From Aureimonas mangrovi (GTDB lineage Bacteria > Pseudomonadota > Alphaproteobacteria > Rhizobiales > Rhizobiaceae): DNA of 64,000 bases. The notes beneath the pieces are model-generated. The model searched no databases. It was not told the DNA's origin and was given only the letters and a program-made list of their open reading frames with translations. Shown here piece after piece: positions 8,699-17,586 of the stretch (position 1 is its first letter; each line of letters opens with the position of its first letter). The translations under genes were made by a program, and so were the position numbers. The DNA is taken from assembly GCF_014058705.1 (NCBI RefSeq), contig NZ_CP059692.1, positions 3,274,001 through 3,338,000 on the forward strand, read 5' to 3'.

Positions 8699-9928
8699 AT
8701 GTTCGACCGCATCCTGCGCGGCGCGAAACTGGACGGTCGCGAAGACATCGTCGACATCGGCATCGCGAGCGGGCGGATCGCCGCGATCGAGCCCGCGCTT
8801 CCGCCCGGCCCGCCGGAGGACGACGCCGGCGGACGCTTCGTCTGCCAGGGCTTCACCGACGCGCATATCCATCTCGATAAGGCGTGCATCCTTGAGCGCT
8901 GCCAGATCTGTGACGGCACGCTCGCCGAAGCCGTCGCACTCACCGCCGCCGCCAAAGCTAAGTTCACTGTCGAAGACGTGTTCGAGCGCGCATCGAGCGT
9001 CGTCGAGCGCGCGATCGGCCACGGCACGATGCGCATGCGCTCCTTCGTCGAGACCGATCCGCGAGCGGGCCTGCGCTCCTTCGAGGCGCTATTGGCAGTG
9101 AAGGCGCGCTACGCACACGCGCTCGACATCGACCTCTGCGCCTTCGCGCAGGAGGGGCTGACGCAGGAGATGGAGACGCACGCGCTGCTGGAATCGGCTT
9201 TGCGTGGCGGCGCGACGAGCGTCGGCGGCTGCCCCTATCAGGACCCCGACCCGGCGCGGCACATCGCGCTGGTCCTCGATCTCGCCGAACGTTTCGGCGT
9301 GCCGGCGGACTTCCACATCGACTTCGATCTCGATCCCGAAAGCTCAGACCTGCCCGCGCTGATTGCCGCGGTGGAGGTACGCGGCCTGGGCGGGCGCGTC
9401 AGCGTCGGCCACGCCACCAAGATCTCAGCGATTGCGCCGGATGCTGTCGAAGCGATCGCGCGCCGCCTCCGCGAGGCAGGCATTGCGGTCGTCGTCCTTC
9501 CGGCGACGGACCTGTTCCTCAACGGACGCGGGTCCGACCGGCTCGTGCCGCGCGGCGTGGCGCCGGCCGACCGGTTGGCGGAGGCGGGCATCCTGACGGC
9601 GATCGCCACCAACAACGTCCTGAACCCGTTCACGCCCTATGGCGACGCCTCGCTCCTTCGCATGGCGAACCTCTTCGCCAACGTCGCACAGCTCTCCACC
9701 CCAGACGCGCTGTCGCGCGCATTCTCGATGATCGAGGCCGATGCGGCGCGGCTGATCGGGCACGAGGCCCGCATCGAGGTGGGTGCGCCGGCGGACCTTC
9801 TCGTCCTTGACGCCGCTTCCGGCGCCGACGCGGTGCGGCGCATCGCCCAGCCGATGCTGGGCTTCAAGGCTGGGCGCAGGACGTTCGAGCACGCGCTGCC
9901 GCGCCTGTTCGAAGGCGAAACGCAGTAG
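8699..9928 (+). CDS. Amidohydrolase, cytosine-deaminase-like (CodA clade)
   Basis: This 409-residue TIM-barrel amidohydrolase has the metal motif DAHIHLDKAC (H56, H58) and a FHIDFDLD segment like cytosine deaminase, N-isopropylammelide amidohydrolase and related ring-opening enzymes. Where CodA has the catalytic metal Asp (HDDVxDPW), this protein reads ATNNVLNPFTPYGD, so Asn replaces that Asp. The same change probably defines a subclade with another substrate or mechanism. The start lies 5 bp after the acetyltransferase stop, at the end of the operon. It may hydrolyse or deaminate the imported heterocycle. Confidence 0.82.
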   Translation: MFDRILRGAKLDGREDIVDIGIASGRIAAIEPALPPGPPEDDAGGRFVCQGFTDAHIHLDKACILERCQICDGTLAEAVALTAAAKAKFTVEDVFERASSVVERAIGHGTMRMRSFVETDPRAGLRSFEALLAVKARYAHALDIDLCAFAQEGLTQEMETHALLESALRGGATSVGGCPYQDPDPARHIALVLDLAERFGVPADFHIDFDLDPESSDLPALIAAVEVRGLGGRVSVGHATKISAIAPDAVEAIARRLREAGIAVVVLPATDLFLNGRGSDRLVPRGVAPADRLAEAGILTAIATNNVLNPFTPYGDASLLRMANLFANVAQLSTPDALSRAFSMIEADAARLIGHEARIEVGAPADLLVLDAASGADAVRRIAQPMLGFKAGRRTFEHALPRLFEGETQ

Positions 9929-10003
9929 AACGCGGCAACCGTCATCGAGTTGCAATGCGAATCGGGCAAACAGCGCGCATAGGGAACGGCGTCGGAGGGA
10001 TCG

Positions 10004-10849
10004 ATGACCGCGCACACTCGCATATCCTTCGCGCCACGAAGGTTTCGCACCCTGTTTCTTTCCGATATTCATCTGGGGTCGCGTGCGGCGCAAGCCGCTC
10101 AACTCGTTGACTTCCTTGCCCATCACGACGCCGACACAATCTACCTCGTCGGCGACATCGTGGACGGCTGGCGGCTTCGCCGGTCCTGGCACTGGCCACA
10201 GTCGCACAACGACGTTGTACAGGCGCTCCTGAAGAAGGCGCGCAAGGGCGCCGAGATCATCTACATCCCCGGCAATCACGACGAGTTCCTGCGCGAATTC
10301 CCCGGCGAACACTTCGGCGGCGTGGAAGTGCGGCAGAACGACGTGCATGTCGGTGCGGACGGGCGCCGCTACCTCGTCACCCACGGCGACGAATACGACG
10401 TGGTCGTGCGCCACGCGCGCATCATCGCCTATCTGGGCGACTGGTCCTACGATGCCGCGATCGCGCTGAACCTCCTCCTCAACCGCGTGCGCCGCCGCCT
10501 CGGCATGCCCTACTGGTCGCTCTCGGCCTGGGCCAAGCTGAAGGTGAAGAACGCCGTCTCCTTCATCGGCGCGTTCGAGGACGCGCTCTCGGCCGAGGCG
10601 CGCCGGCGTGAATGCGACGGGGTGATCTGCGGCCACATCCATCATGCCCGCATCGACCCGGCGGACGGGCGCGACTTCGTCTACGTCAACACCGGCGACT
10701 GGGTGGAAAGCTGCACGGCGGTGGCCGAGAACGCCGACGGCTCGCTGGAGCTCCTGACCTGGACGGACATCGTGCCCGTACGCATTCCGGGCTCGGGCGA
10801 CGGCGATAAGCGTCTCAGCCTTCCGCACGTCGTGGCGGAGGCCGCCTGA
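10004..10849 (+). CDS. LpxH-type metallophosphoesterase
   Basis: The 281-residue protein carries every calcineurin-like motif: LSDIHLGS, GDIVDGW, GNHDE, THGDEYD and GHIHHA. It belongs to the UDP-2,3-diacylglucosamine hydrolase group. Many alphaproteobacteria use LpxI for the lipid A step, so this copy may hydrolyse another nucleotide-sugar or phospholipid head group. Its stop overlaps the next start by one base (TGATG), coupling it to a glycosyltransferase. A pathway role in glycolipid or envelope polysaccharide synthesis is likely. Confidence 0.87.
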   Translation: MTAHTRISFAPRRFRTLFLSDIHLGSRAAQAAQLVDFLAHHDADTIYLVGDIVDGWRLRRSWHWPQSHNDVVQALLKKARKGAEIIYIPGNHDEFLREFPGEHFGGVEVRQNDVHVGADGRRYLVTHGDEYDVVVRHARIIAYLGDWSYDAAIALNLLLNRVRRRLGMPYWSLSAWAKLKVKNAVSFIGAFEDALSAEARRRECDGVICGHIHHARIDPADGRDFVYVNTGDWVESCTAVAENADGSLELLTWTDIVPVRIPGSGDGDKRLSLPHVVAEAA

Positions 10850-11886
10850 TGCGCATCCTGCTTGCGACCGACGCCTGGTTCCCCCAGGTGAACGGCGTCG
10901 TGCGCACGCTCTCAAGCCTCTCGGACGATCTGCGTGAGCGCGGCATCGCCGTGCGCACCGTCTCGCCAGCCGACTTCCGCACCGTCCCGTGCCCGAGCTA
11001 TGCCGAAATCCGCCTCGCGGTGCCGCGGCCGGGTCGCCTGCAGGCGATCGTCGACGAATTCCAGCCGGACGCCGTCCACATCGCGACCGAAGGCCCGATC
11101 GGCCTGCAGATGCGCAGGCTCGCCCTGCGCCGCGGGCTCTCCTTCACGACGAGCTTCCACACGCGCTTCCCCGAATATCTGCGCCAGCGCGCGCCGGTGC
11201 CCGAGCGGCTGACCTATTCCGCGCTTCGCTGGTTCCACAATGCAGGCTCGGCCTGCCTCGTGCCGAACGAGACGATGCGCCGCGAATTGACGCTGCGCGG
11301 CTTCCGCAATGTCACGACATGGACGCGCGGCGTCGACCGCTCGCTCTTCCGGCCTCTCGATCCGATCCTGCTCGACCTGCCGCGGCCGATCTTCCTGACC
11401 GTCTCGCGCATCGCGCCCGAGAAGAACATCCCGGCCTTTCTTGACCTCGACCTGCCAGGCTCCAAGCTCGTGGTCGGCGACGGCCCGGACCTGAAGGCGC
11501 TGATCCGGCGCTACCCGGATGTCCACTTCGCCGGCGCGCAGACCGGTGAGGCGCTGGCGCGCTATTATTCGACGGCCGACGCCTTCGTCTTCCCCTCGCG
11601 CACCGACACGTTCGGCCTCGTGATCCTGGAGGCGCTGGCCTGCGGCACGCCCGTGGCCGCCTATCCCGAGCCGGGACCGACCGAGGTCCTGGCCGGCACG
11701 CAGGCGGGGGTCATTTCGGAGGACCTTCGCGCCGCCGCGCTCGGCGCGCTCACCCTGCCGCGTGGGGCAGCGCTCGAGCGCTCGGCCGCCTACGGCTGGG
11801 ACCGCAGCGTCGATATTTTCCTGCAGACGGTCGAGTCCGTCGTCGCCGCTGCCCCGCGCACGATGCATAGCGCACGGGCTGCCTGA
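10849..11886 (+). CDS. Family 4 glycosyltransferase
   Basis: The 345-residue GT-B enzyme starts with the family N-terminus MRILLATDAWFPQVNGVVRTL and has the C-terminal donor-binding segment SRTDTFGLVILEALACGTPVAAYP with the EX7E-type acid pair. It resembles GDP-mannose-dependent alpha-mannosyltransferases that act on lipid acceptors. The one-base overlap with the metallophosphoesterase gene suggests the two act in sequence, for example making and then trimming or extending a glycolipid. Confidence 0.87.
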   Translation: MRILLATDAWFPQVNGVVRTLSSLSDDLRERGIAVRTVSPADFRTVPCPSYAEIRLAVPRPGRLQAIVDEFQPDAVHIATEGPIGLQMRRLALRRGLSFTTSFHTRFPEYLRQRAPVPERLTYSALRWFHNAGSACLVPNETMRRELTLRGFRNVTTWTRGVDRSLFRPLDPILLDLPRPIFLTVSRIAPEKNIPAFLDLDLPGSKLVVGDGPDLKALIRRYPDVHFAGAQTGEALARYYSTADAFVFPSRTDTFGLVILEALACGTPVAAYPEPGPTEVLAGTQAGVISEDLRAAALGALTLPRGAALERSAAYGWDRSVDIFLQTVESVVAAAPRTMHSARAA

Positions 11887-11925
11887 CGAGGATCGCGAAG
11901 CGGACGGCGGGCCCGCGTCGCGCCC

Positions 11926-13110
11926 TTATTCGAGCCGCGCCCAGACGTTTCCGTCCTTCGACGAGCGGACGGCGGCCTCGATGAAACGCATTCCGTCGAG
12001 CCCGTCCTCCACGGTGGGGAAGATCACGCCGGCTTCAGGATCGCCGCCGTCCCGCGCGGCGAGGATCGCGGCCGCGACCTCTGTGTAGATCGTCGCAAAG
12101 CCTTCCAGGTAGCCCTCCGGATGGCCGCTCGGGATGCGGCTCACGCGCGCGGCCTGCGGCCAAGCACCGGCGCCGGCGCGCGTCAGAAGCTGCTTCGGCT
12201 CGCCGAGCCGCGTGAACCAGAGCGCGTTCGGCTCGGCCTGCAGCCATTCGAGCCCGCCCTTCTCGCCGTAGACGCGCAGCTTCAGCCCGTTCTCGTTGCC
12301 GACCGCGACCTGGCTCGCCCACAAGAGGCCCTTCGCACCGCCCTCGTAGCGCAGCATGATCTGCACATCGTCGTCGAGCTGGCGCCCCTCCACGAAGGTC
12401 GAGAGGTCGGCCAGAAGCTCGCGCGCGCGCAGCCCGGTAACGAAGGCGGCGAGGTTGTAGGCATGGGTGCCGATGTCGCCGATGCACCCGCCTGCGCCCG
12501 AGCGCGCGGGATCGGTGCGCCACTCGGCCTGTTTGGAGCCCGCCGCCTCCACCCGCTCGCTCAGCCAGTCCTGGGGGTACTCGACCTGCACGAGACGCAG
12601 CGCGCCGAGTTCGCCCGCCTCCACCATCGCACGCGCCTGCCGCACCATCGGGTAGCCCGTGTAGTTGTGGGTCACCGCGAAGATGCGGCCCGTGCGCTCC
12701 CGAAGGGCGACGAGGTCCTGCGCCTCCGCGACGTTCATCGAGAGCGGCTTGTCACAGATGACGTGGATGCCCGCCTCCAGGAAGGCTCTGGCGGCCGGTG
12801 CGTGGAGATGGTTCGGCGTGACGATCGACACCGCCTCGATCCCGTCCGGCCGCGCGGCCTCGGCCCGTGCCATCTCCTCGAAGGAGGTGTAGGCGCGTTC
12901 GGGCGCGATGCGCAGTTCGGCGGCCGAGGCACGCGCTCGTTCGGCATCGGAGGACAGCGCCCCCGCGACGAGTTCGTAATGACCGTCGAGCCGCGCGGCG
13001 ATACGGTGGACAGCACCGATGAAGGCGCCCTGCCCGCCGCCCACCATGCCGAGCCGGATGCGCCCGCCACCGACCCTCACGGCGTTCTCGTTCGCTTCGA
13101 TCGTCATCAC
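11926..13110 (-). CDS. Gfo/Idh/MocA-family oxidoreductase
   Basis: The 394-residue protein has an N-terminal Rossmann fold ([16 protein letters not shown]), the family motif [10 protein letters not shown] with the conserved EKP-like Lys, and a C-terminal alpha/beta domain with a HAYNLA metal-like motif. Members oxidise or reduce sugars and cyclitols with NAD(P). It overlaps the preceding sugar isomerase gene by 4 bp (ATGA), so both form one unit. The substrate is probably a sugar or inositol derivative; it cannot be narrowed further here. Confidence 0.88.
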   Translation of the reverse strand: MMTIEANENAVRVGGGRIRLGMVGGGQGAFIGAVHRIAARLDGHYELVAGALSSDAERARASAAELRIAPERAYTSFEEMARAEAARPDGIEAVSIVTPNHLHAPAARAFLEAGIHVICDKPLSMNVAEAQDLVALRERTGRIFAVTHNYTGYPMVRQARAMVEAGELGALRLVQVEYPQDWLSERVEAAGSKQAEWRTDPARSGAGGCIGDIGTHAYNLAAFVTGLRARELLADLSTFVEGRQLDDDVQIMLRYEGGAKGLLWASQVAVGNENGLKLRVYGEKGGLEWLQAEPNALWFTRLGEPKQLLTRAGAGAWPQAARVSRIPSGHPEGYLEGFATIYTEVAAAILAARDGGDPEAGVIFPTVEDGLDGMRFIEAAVRSSKDGNVWARLE

Positions 13111-14171
13111 GCGCCCTCCCCGAGGCCAAGCATCGTGCGATTAGCCGCATCGTCCGTGCCGGCCCCGGCGAAGTCGTCAAAGGCGCGTTCGGTCGTGCGG
13201 ATGAGATGCGCCGCGATGAAGGGCGCGCCTTCCGCGGCGCCCTGCTCGGGATGCTTGATCGCGCATTCCCATTCGAGCACCGCCCAGCCGTCGAAGCCGT
13301 ATTGCGTGAGCTTGGAGAAGACGGCGCCGAAATCCACCTGCCCGTCGCCGAGCGAGCGAAAGCGCCCGGCGCGGTCGACCCAGGACTGGAACCCGCCATA
13401 GACGCCCTGACGCCCGGTCGGGTTGAACTCTGCGTCCTTCACGTGGAAGGCACGGATGCGCTCGTGGTAGATGTCGATATAGGCGAGATAGTCGAGCTGC
13501 TGCAGCACGAAGTGGGAAGGATCGTAGAGAAGGTTGGCGCGCGCGTGCCCGCCGACGCGCTCCAGGAACATCTCGTAGGAAATGCCGTCGTGCAGATCCT
13601 CGCCCGGATGGATCTCGTAGGCGATGTCGACGCCCATCTCCTCGGCGTGGTCGAGGATCGGCCGCCAGCGCTTCGCGAGTTCGTCGAACGCGGCCTCGAC
13701 GAGGCCGGCCGGGCGCTGCGGCCAGGGATAGACGTAGGGCCAGGCGAGCGAGCCGGAAAAGGTCGCGTGGGCCTTGAGACCGAAATGGCGCGAGGCCGTA
13801 AGGGCCCGGCGCACCTGATCGACCGCCCATTCCTGGCGCGCCTTCGGGTCGCCGCGCACCGAGGCATCGGTGAAACCGTCGAAGGCGATGTCGTAGGCCG
13901 GATGCACGGCGACGAGCTGGCCCTGCAGGTGGGTGGAAAGCTCGGTGATCGTCAGCCCATGGCCGGCGGCGATGCCGGCGATCTCGTCGCAGTAGTCCTT
14001 CGATTCGGAAGCGCGCTTCAGGTCGAACAGCCGCGCGTCCCAGGTGGGAATCTGTACGCCCTCGTAGCCGAGCGAGGCGACCCACGCGCAGATCGCGTCG
14101 AAAGAGTTGAACGGTGCCTCATCGCCGGCAAACTGCGCCAGAAAGATCCCCGGCCCCTTGATGGTCTTCAC
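13107..14171 (-). CDS. Sugar phosphate isomerase/epimerase (xylose-isomerase-like TIM barrel)
   Basis: The 354-residue AP endonuclease 2-type TIM barrel has metal-site segments such as AYEIHPGEDLHDG, NLLYDPSHF and HVKDAEFNPTG. I start it at the GTG at 14171, where MKTIKGPGIF begins and AGGGAGG lies nine bases upstream. The open frame continues to 14327 without family features. It is the first gene of a pair with the downstream Gfo/Idh oxidoreductase, a combination found in catabolism of unusual hexoses or cyclitols. Confidence 0.85.
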   Translation of the reverse strand: MKTIKGPGIFLAQFAGDEAPFNSFDAICAWVASLGYEGVQIPTWDARLFDLKRASESKDYCDEIAGIAAGHGLTITELSTHLQGQLVAVHPAYDIAFDGFTDASVRGDPKARQEWAVDQVRRALTASRHFGLKAHATFSGSLAWPYVYPWPQRPAGLVEAAFDELAKRWRPILDHAEEMGVDIAYEIHPGEDLHDGISYEMFLERVGGHARANLLYDPSHFVLQQLDYLAYIDIYHERIRAFHVKDAEFNPTGRQGVYGGFQSWVDRAGRFRSLGDGQVDFGAVFSKLTQYGFDGWAVLEWECAIKHPEQGAAEGAPFIAAHLIRTTERAFDDFAGAGTDDAANRTMLGLGEGA

Positions 14172-14641
14172 GTCGCGCGACCTCCCTTGCAACGTCTGGA
14201 GCGCCGCGCGCCCATGCGGACCTGCGAGGCGTCGCTCCCCCTCCTCCGTCCGCGCATCGCACCTGTAGGCCGATCGCGGTCGCGGCCTCCCGACCGCCCG
14301 CGGAGGATGCACGCTCATGCGCGCCATGGCTAGAGACGATCGGCCTCCAAGCTTCGAGACGCGGCCTCAGGCTCAGCACACCCGCGGAGAAGATAGGACA
14401 GCGGTTGAGCGGCCGTTCACAAAGGCTGACCGGCGCCGCGACCGGCGAAACCTGCTGCGTCCCGAAAGATATGCGGGAACCGAAAGGGTTCATGGCCCAC
14501 GCGTTCCTGTCGTGTCGCGGAACGATTTCGTCGGGGGATGGATCGTTTGGCGGACGCAAACGTTAACGAACCCATACCGGTGTTGCCGAGGGGGACCGAA
14601 TTGCGTCCGATCGAAAGCCGGCAGAAGTAAAGGAGACCACC
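14172..14641. other. 470-bp intergenic region, no gene seen
   Basis: This is a divergent spacer between the sugar-isomerase gene and the DUF992 gene. It must hold promoters for both, but I could not identify a convincing consensus. An open frame crossing it on the plus strand lacks any protein-like pattern. The DUF992 start is preceded by AAAGGAGA at about 14630. Confidence 0.5.
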
Positions 14642-15166
14642 ATGAAACGAGTTTTTGCCACGGCTCTGGTAACCGCCATGATCGGCGCCAACGTCGCACA
14701 GGCCGCCGATATGCCTGTCTACGAGCCCGTCGAGGCTGTTCCGCTGGTTCAGGAGCGTGACGGCGTGCGCATCGGCTACATGACGTGCGATATCGGTGGG
14801 GGTGTCGGCTACGTCCTCGGTTCTGCCAAGACACTCGATTGCGTGTTCCAGTCGACGGTGGGCGCGCAGACGACGGAGGTCTACACCGGCGTCATGCGCA
14901 AGATGGGCGTCGATCTCGGCTTCACCACGCGCGGTCAGCTGGTCTGGGCTGTGCTGGCGCCGACGGCCGGCTATCATCTTGGCTCGCTCGGCGGTGTCTA
15001 TCAGGGCGCGACGGTCGAGGCGACGCTCGGCGCCGGTGCAGGTGCCAACATCCTCGTCGGCGGTACGGCCGGTTCGATCCAGCTCCAGACCGTGAGCCTC
15101 AGCGGGCAGATCGGCCTGAACGCTGCGGCAACGGGCACCTCGGTGACACTGACGCCGGCCGTCTGA
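14642..15166 (+). CDS. Exported DUF992 family protein
   Basis: The 174-residue protein has a Sec signal peptide (MKRVFATALVTAMIGANVAQA, cleaved about residue 21). A DUF992 domain follows: IGYMTCDIGGGVGYVLGSAK, a conserved DC pair, and a Gly-rich repeat region (LGAGAGANILVGGTAGSIQLQ). Two cysteines (in MTCDI and DCVF) probably form a disulfide. The family is common in Hyphomicrobiales; its function is unknown. AAAGGAGA sits before the ATG and a strong terminator follows, so the gene is monocistronic. Confidence 0.88.
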   Translation: MKRVFATALVTAMIGANVAQAADMPVYEPVEAVPLVQERDGVRIGYMTCDIGGGVGYVLGSAKTLDCVFQSTVGAQTTEVYTGVMRKMGVDLGFTTRGQLVWAVLAPTAGYHLGSLGGVYQGATVEATLGAGAGANILVGGTAGSIQLQTVSLSGQIGLNAAATGTSVTLTPAV

Positions 15167-15189
15167 TCGAAAGACCTTCCATAGAAACA

Positions 15190-15220
15190 GGGCCGCACGC
15201 AGCCATGCGTGCGGCCCTTC
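15190..15220 (+). terminator. Rho-independent terminator after the DUF992 gene
   Basis: A 12-bp perfect stem (GGGCCGCACGCA / TGCGTGCGGCCC) with a GCCA loop is followed by TTCTC. It lies 24 bp after the stop. Confidence 0.85.
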
Positions 15221-15264
15221 TCATGGGGAAACTCTGCGGACATCGCTCGCCGCTTTGCGCGCCC

Positions 15265-16410
15265 TCAGTCCAAGTGCCCAAGGATCGCGTGGGCCGCCTC
15301 GACACGGCTCGCGTTCGGATAGTTGCGATTGGCGAGCATGACGACCGCGACACCTCGCGCCGGCACCATCGCGACATAAGCGCCGAAACCACCGGTCGAT
15401 CCTGTCTTGTTGAAGAACGCCTCGGCGGGAGCCTCGGCAGGAGCAGCGATTTCCTGCGGCTCCAAGGCCATCTCGGTGGAATTGCCTTCGAGCAGCGCGT
15501 CGAGGTCTTCCGCGTCGTCGTAGCGCTCCCAACCGAGCGCCTGTGTCATCGGACCGACGGTGTAACGCCCGCGCCGGGTCTCGCGCACAGCCGCCTGCCA
15601 GTCGGTATCGAGCCCCGTGCCCTCCATCTGCGCGGCCACGAACCGGGCGAGATCAGCCGCCGTCGTCTTGATGCCGTAGGCTTCCGAGTCCAGCGCGCCC
15701 GGCGTCACCCGGATGGCCTGACCGTCGCGCGAGGTGCCCCACGCATATTCGCCCATGCGAGCCTGCGGCACGCGCACGAAAGTATCGGCGAGACCGAAGG
15801 CTGGCATGAGCGTGCGCTCCATTGCCATGTCGAAGCGCTCGCCTAGAGCGCGGGCCGTCAGATATCCGAGAAGACCGATGCTCGGATTGGAGTAGAGCCG
15901 GTGGGAGCCGGCCTCGAAGGGCGGGTCGAAATTCCTGTAGAAGGCGACGAGACCATCCTCGCCCGTCACCTCGTCGGGAAACTGCAGCGGCAGGCCGCCG
16001 GCCGCGTAGGTGCCGAGCTGGTCGAGGCTCGCCGTGCCGATCGCGCTGCCCTCGATCTGTGGCATATGCTGAGCGGCGCTGTCGGCTAAAGCGAGACGTC
16101 CTCTCTCCTCTGCGTAGGCCGCAAGGGTGGCGGTGAAGAGCTTGCTGACCGAACCGACCTCGAAGATCGTATTCTGGCTCACCGGCTCCTCGCCCTCTGG
16201 GGCAGTGACACCGTAGTTGAAGAAGCGCACCTCGCCGCCGGACAGGACGGCGACCGCCATGCCCGGAACGTCGTGCTCAGTCATCACCGGCTCGATCGCC
16301 GCATCGACGACCGCTTCGAGATGCGGGCCGCCCTGCGCCCACGCCGGTGCGCTTGCCAGCGTCATTGCGAGTGCGAGCGAGGATGCCGCGAATTTGATTG
16401 CGGGGCTCAT
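15265..16410 (-). CDS. ampC: Class C beta-lactamase
   Basis: The 381-residue precursor has a signal peptide (cleavage likely after APAWA, about residue 25). It carries all three serine beta-lactamase class C motifs: SVSK at S87-K90 (in FEVGSVSKLFTA), Y173-S-N175 and K335-T-G337 (in NKTGSTGGFG). The protein hydrolyses beta-lactams, chiefly cephalosporins, in the periplasm. I start it at the ATG at 16410, which begins the signal peptide; the open frame runs further upstream without homology. A short Glu/Ala/Pro-rich stretch lies just before the KTG box. The gene is divergent from an AmpR-type activator, the classic inducible arrangement. Confidence 0.92.
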   Translation of the reverse strand: MSPAIKFAASSLALAMTLASAPAWAQGGPHLEAVVDAAIEPVMTEHDVPGMAVAVLSGGEVRFFNYGVTAPEGEEPVSQNTIFEVGSVSKLFTATLAAYAEERGRLALADSAAQHMPQIEGSAIGTASLDQLGTYAAGGLPLQFPDEVTGEDGLVAFYRNFDPPFEAGSHRLYSNPSIGLLGYLTARALGERFDMAMERTLMPAFGLADTFVRVPQARMGEYAWGTSRDGQAIRVTPGALDSEAYGIKTTAADLARFVAAQMEGTGLDTDWQAAVRETRRGRYTVGPMTQALGWERYDDAEDLDALLEGNSTEMALEPQEIAAPAEAPAEAFFNKTGSTGGFGAYVAMVPARGVAVVMLANRNYPNASRVEAAHAILGHLD

Positions 16411-16578
16411 GATGGTTCCCTGATGTCGGGCAAGGGTCCACAAAGCGGGAGCAAACCCCTCCCGCCGGCCTTTGCTGCGCTTTCGTTTTGGCACAGCCTG
16501 TCTATAGCCAAGCGGCGCTCAAGCCGGCAAACGACCAATTCTCGCCGCTGTCGCAAGAAAAATTTGAGGCTCTACCGG
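16411..16578. promoter_or_regulatory. ampC-ampR divergent promoter/operator region
   Basis: The 168 bp between the divergent starts must contain the AmpR operator and both promoters. An AT-richer segment near 16555-16570 is the most likely activator-binding area by analogy with enterobacterial ampR-ampC spacers. I could not find an exact copy of the known AmpR site. Confidence 0.45.
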
Positions 16579-17445
16579 GTGGTCCGTCCGCATCTTCCTT
16601 TGACAGCGCTGCGCGCCTTCGAGGCGTCGGCGCGCCATCTGAGCTTCACGAAAGCGGCGATCGAACTCTTCGTCACGCAGGCCGCCGTCAGCCATCAGGT
16701 GCGCTCACTGGAGGCTTCCCTGGGTGTCTCGCTCTTCGAACGCCTGCCTCGTGGCCTCATGCTGACGCGCGAGGGCGAAACGCTGCTGCCGGCGGTGCGC
16801 GAGGCCTTCGACCGCATCGGCACGACGCTGGAGCGCTTCGAGGGCGGACGCACGCGCGAAATTCTGCGGGTCGGCGCCGTCGGCACCTTCGCCGTCGGCT
16901 GGTTGCTGCCACGCTTGCCCGACTTCCAGGCTCGCCATCCTTTCGTCGACCTCCGGCTCTCGACCAACAACAACCGGGTGGACGTCGCGGCGGAAGGCCT
17001 CGATTTCGCGATCCGGTTCGGCGGCGGCGCCTGGCACGGAATGGAGGCGCGCCCGTTGATGGAGGCCGCGCTGTCGCCGATCTGCCTGCCGCGCATCGCG
17101 CGCCGCTTGGCTGCGCCCGAAGACCTTCTCGCCGAGACGCTGCTGCGTTCATATCGCGCGGACGAATGGGCGCGCTGGTTCGCGCAGGCCGGGGTCGAAG
17201 AGCCGCGGCGCCTCCCACGCTCGATCGTGTTCGATTCCTCGCTGGCAATGATGGAGGCCGCGATCCAGGGCGCGGGCGTCGCGCTCGCTCCGCCATCCAT
17301 GTTCGCTCGCCAACTCGGCGAGGAGACGGTCGTTCAACCCTTCGCGACCACTGTGACGCTCGGCTCCTATTGGCTGGTGCGCCTGCAATCGCGGCCCGAG
17401 ACGGCGGCGATGCTGGCCTTCGCGCACTGGCTTCAGGAGACCTGA
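16579..17445 (+). CDS. ampR: LysR-family beta-lactamase regulator AmpR
   Basis: The 288-residue protein starts VRPHLPLTALRAFEASARHL and continues with the AmpR helix-turn-helix (FTKAAIELFVTQAAVSHQV). The effector domain keeps family signatures DLRLSTNNNRVDVAAEGLDF, IRFGGGAWHGMEA, LLRSYRADEW and FDSSLAMMEAA. AmpR binds muropeptides released during beta-lactam stress and switches ampC on, or UDP-MurNAc-pentapeptide, which keeps it off. I chose the GTG at 16579 because known AmpR proteins begin with MVRPHLPL and have about 290 residues. A weak hairpin at 17446-17464 follows. Confidence 0.9.
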   Translation: MVRPHLPLTALRAFEASARHLSFTKAAIELFVTQAAVSHQVRSLEASLGVSLFERLPRGLMLTREGETLLPAVREAFDRIGTTLERFEGGRTREILRVGAVGTFAVGWLLPRLPDFQARHPFVDLRLSTNNNRVDVAAEGLDFAIRFGGGAWHGMEARPLMEAALSPICLPRIARRLAAPEDLLAETLLRSYRADEWARWFAQAGVEEPRRLPRSIVFDSSLAMMEAAIQGAGVALAPPSMFARQLGEETVVQPFATTVTLGSYWLVRLQSRPETAAMLAFAHWLQET

Positions 17446-17586
17446 TCGGGGTGCCTCGCCCCGAACGGGCGTTTTGGATTTGCGCGCAAGGGCGACTTCG
17501 GCCGAAGATGTGCGGGCCGGATCACCGGCAGGGGAGGAGAGCCGGCATTACGCGGAGATGACGGCACCCGGGAGGAGGGTATAGCA

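Noticed and set aside
13206-14333. 375-codon plus-strand ORF antisense to the sugar isomerase
   Set aside because: No recognisable motifs; the minus frame has a clear TIM-barrel family pattern.
14317-14760. 147-codon ORF through the DUF992 promoter region
   Set aside because: It overlaps the signal peptide of the DUF992 gene in another frame and has no protein-like pattern.
16411-16578. Exact enterobacterial AmpR operator
   Set aside because: Only a vague AT-rich similarity was found; no exact T-N11-A box could be fixed.
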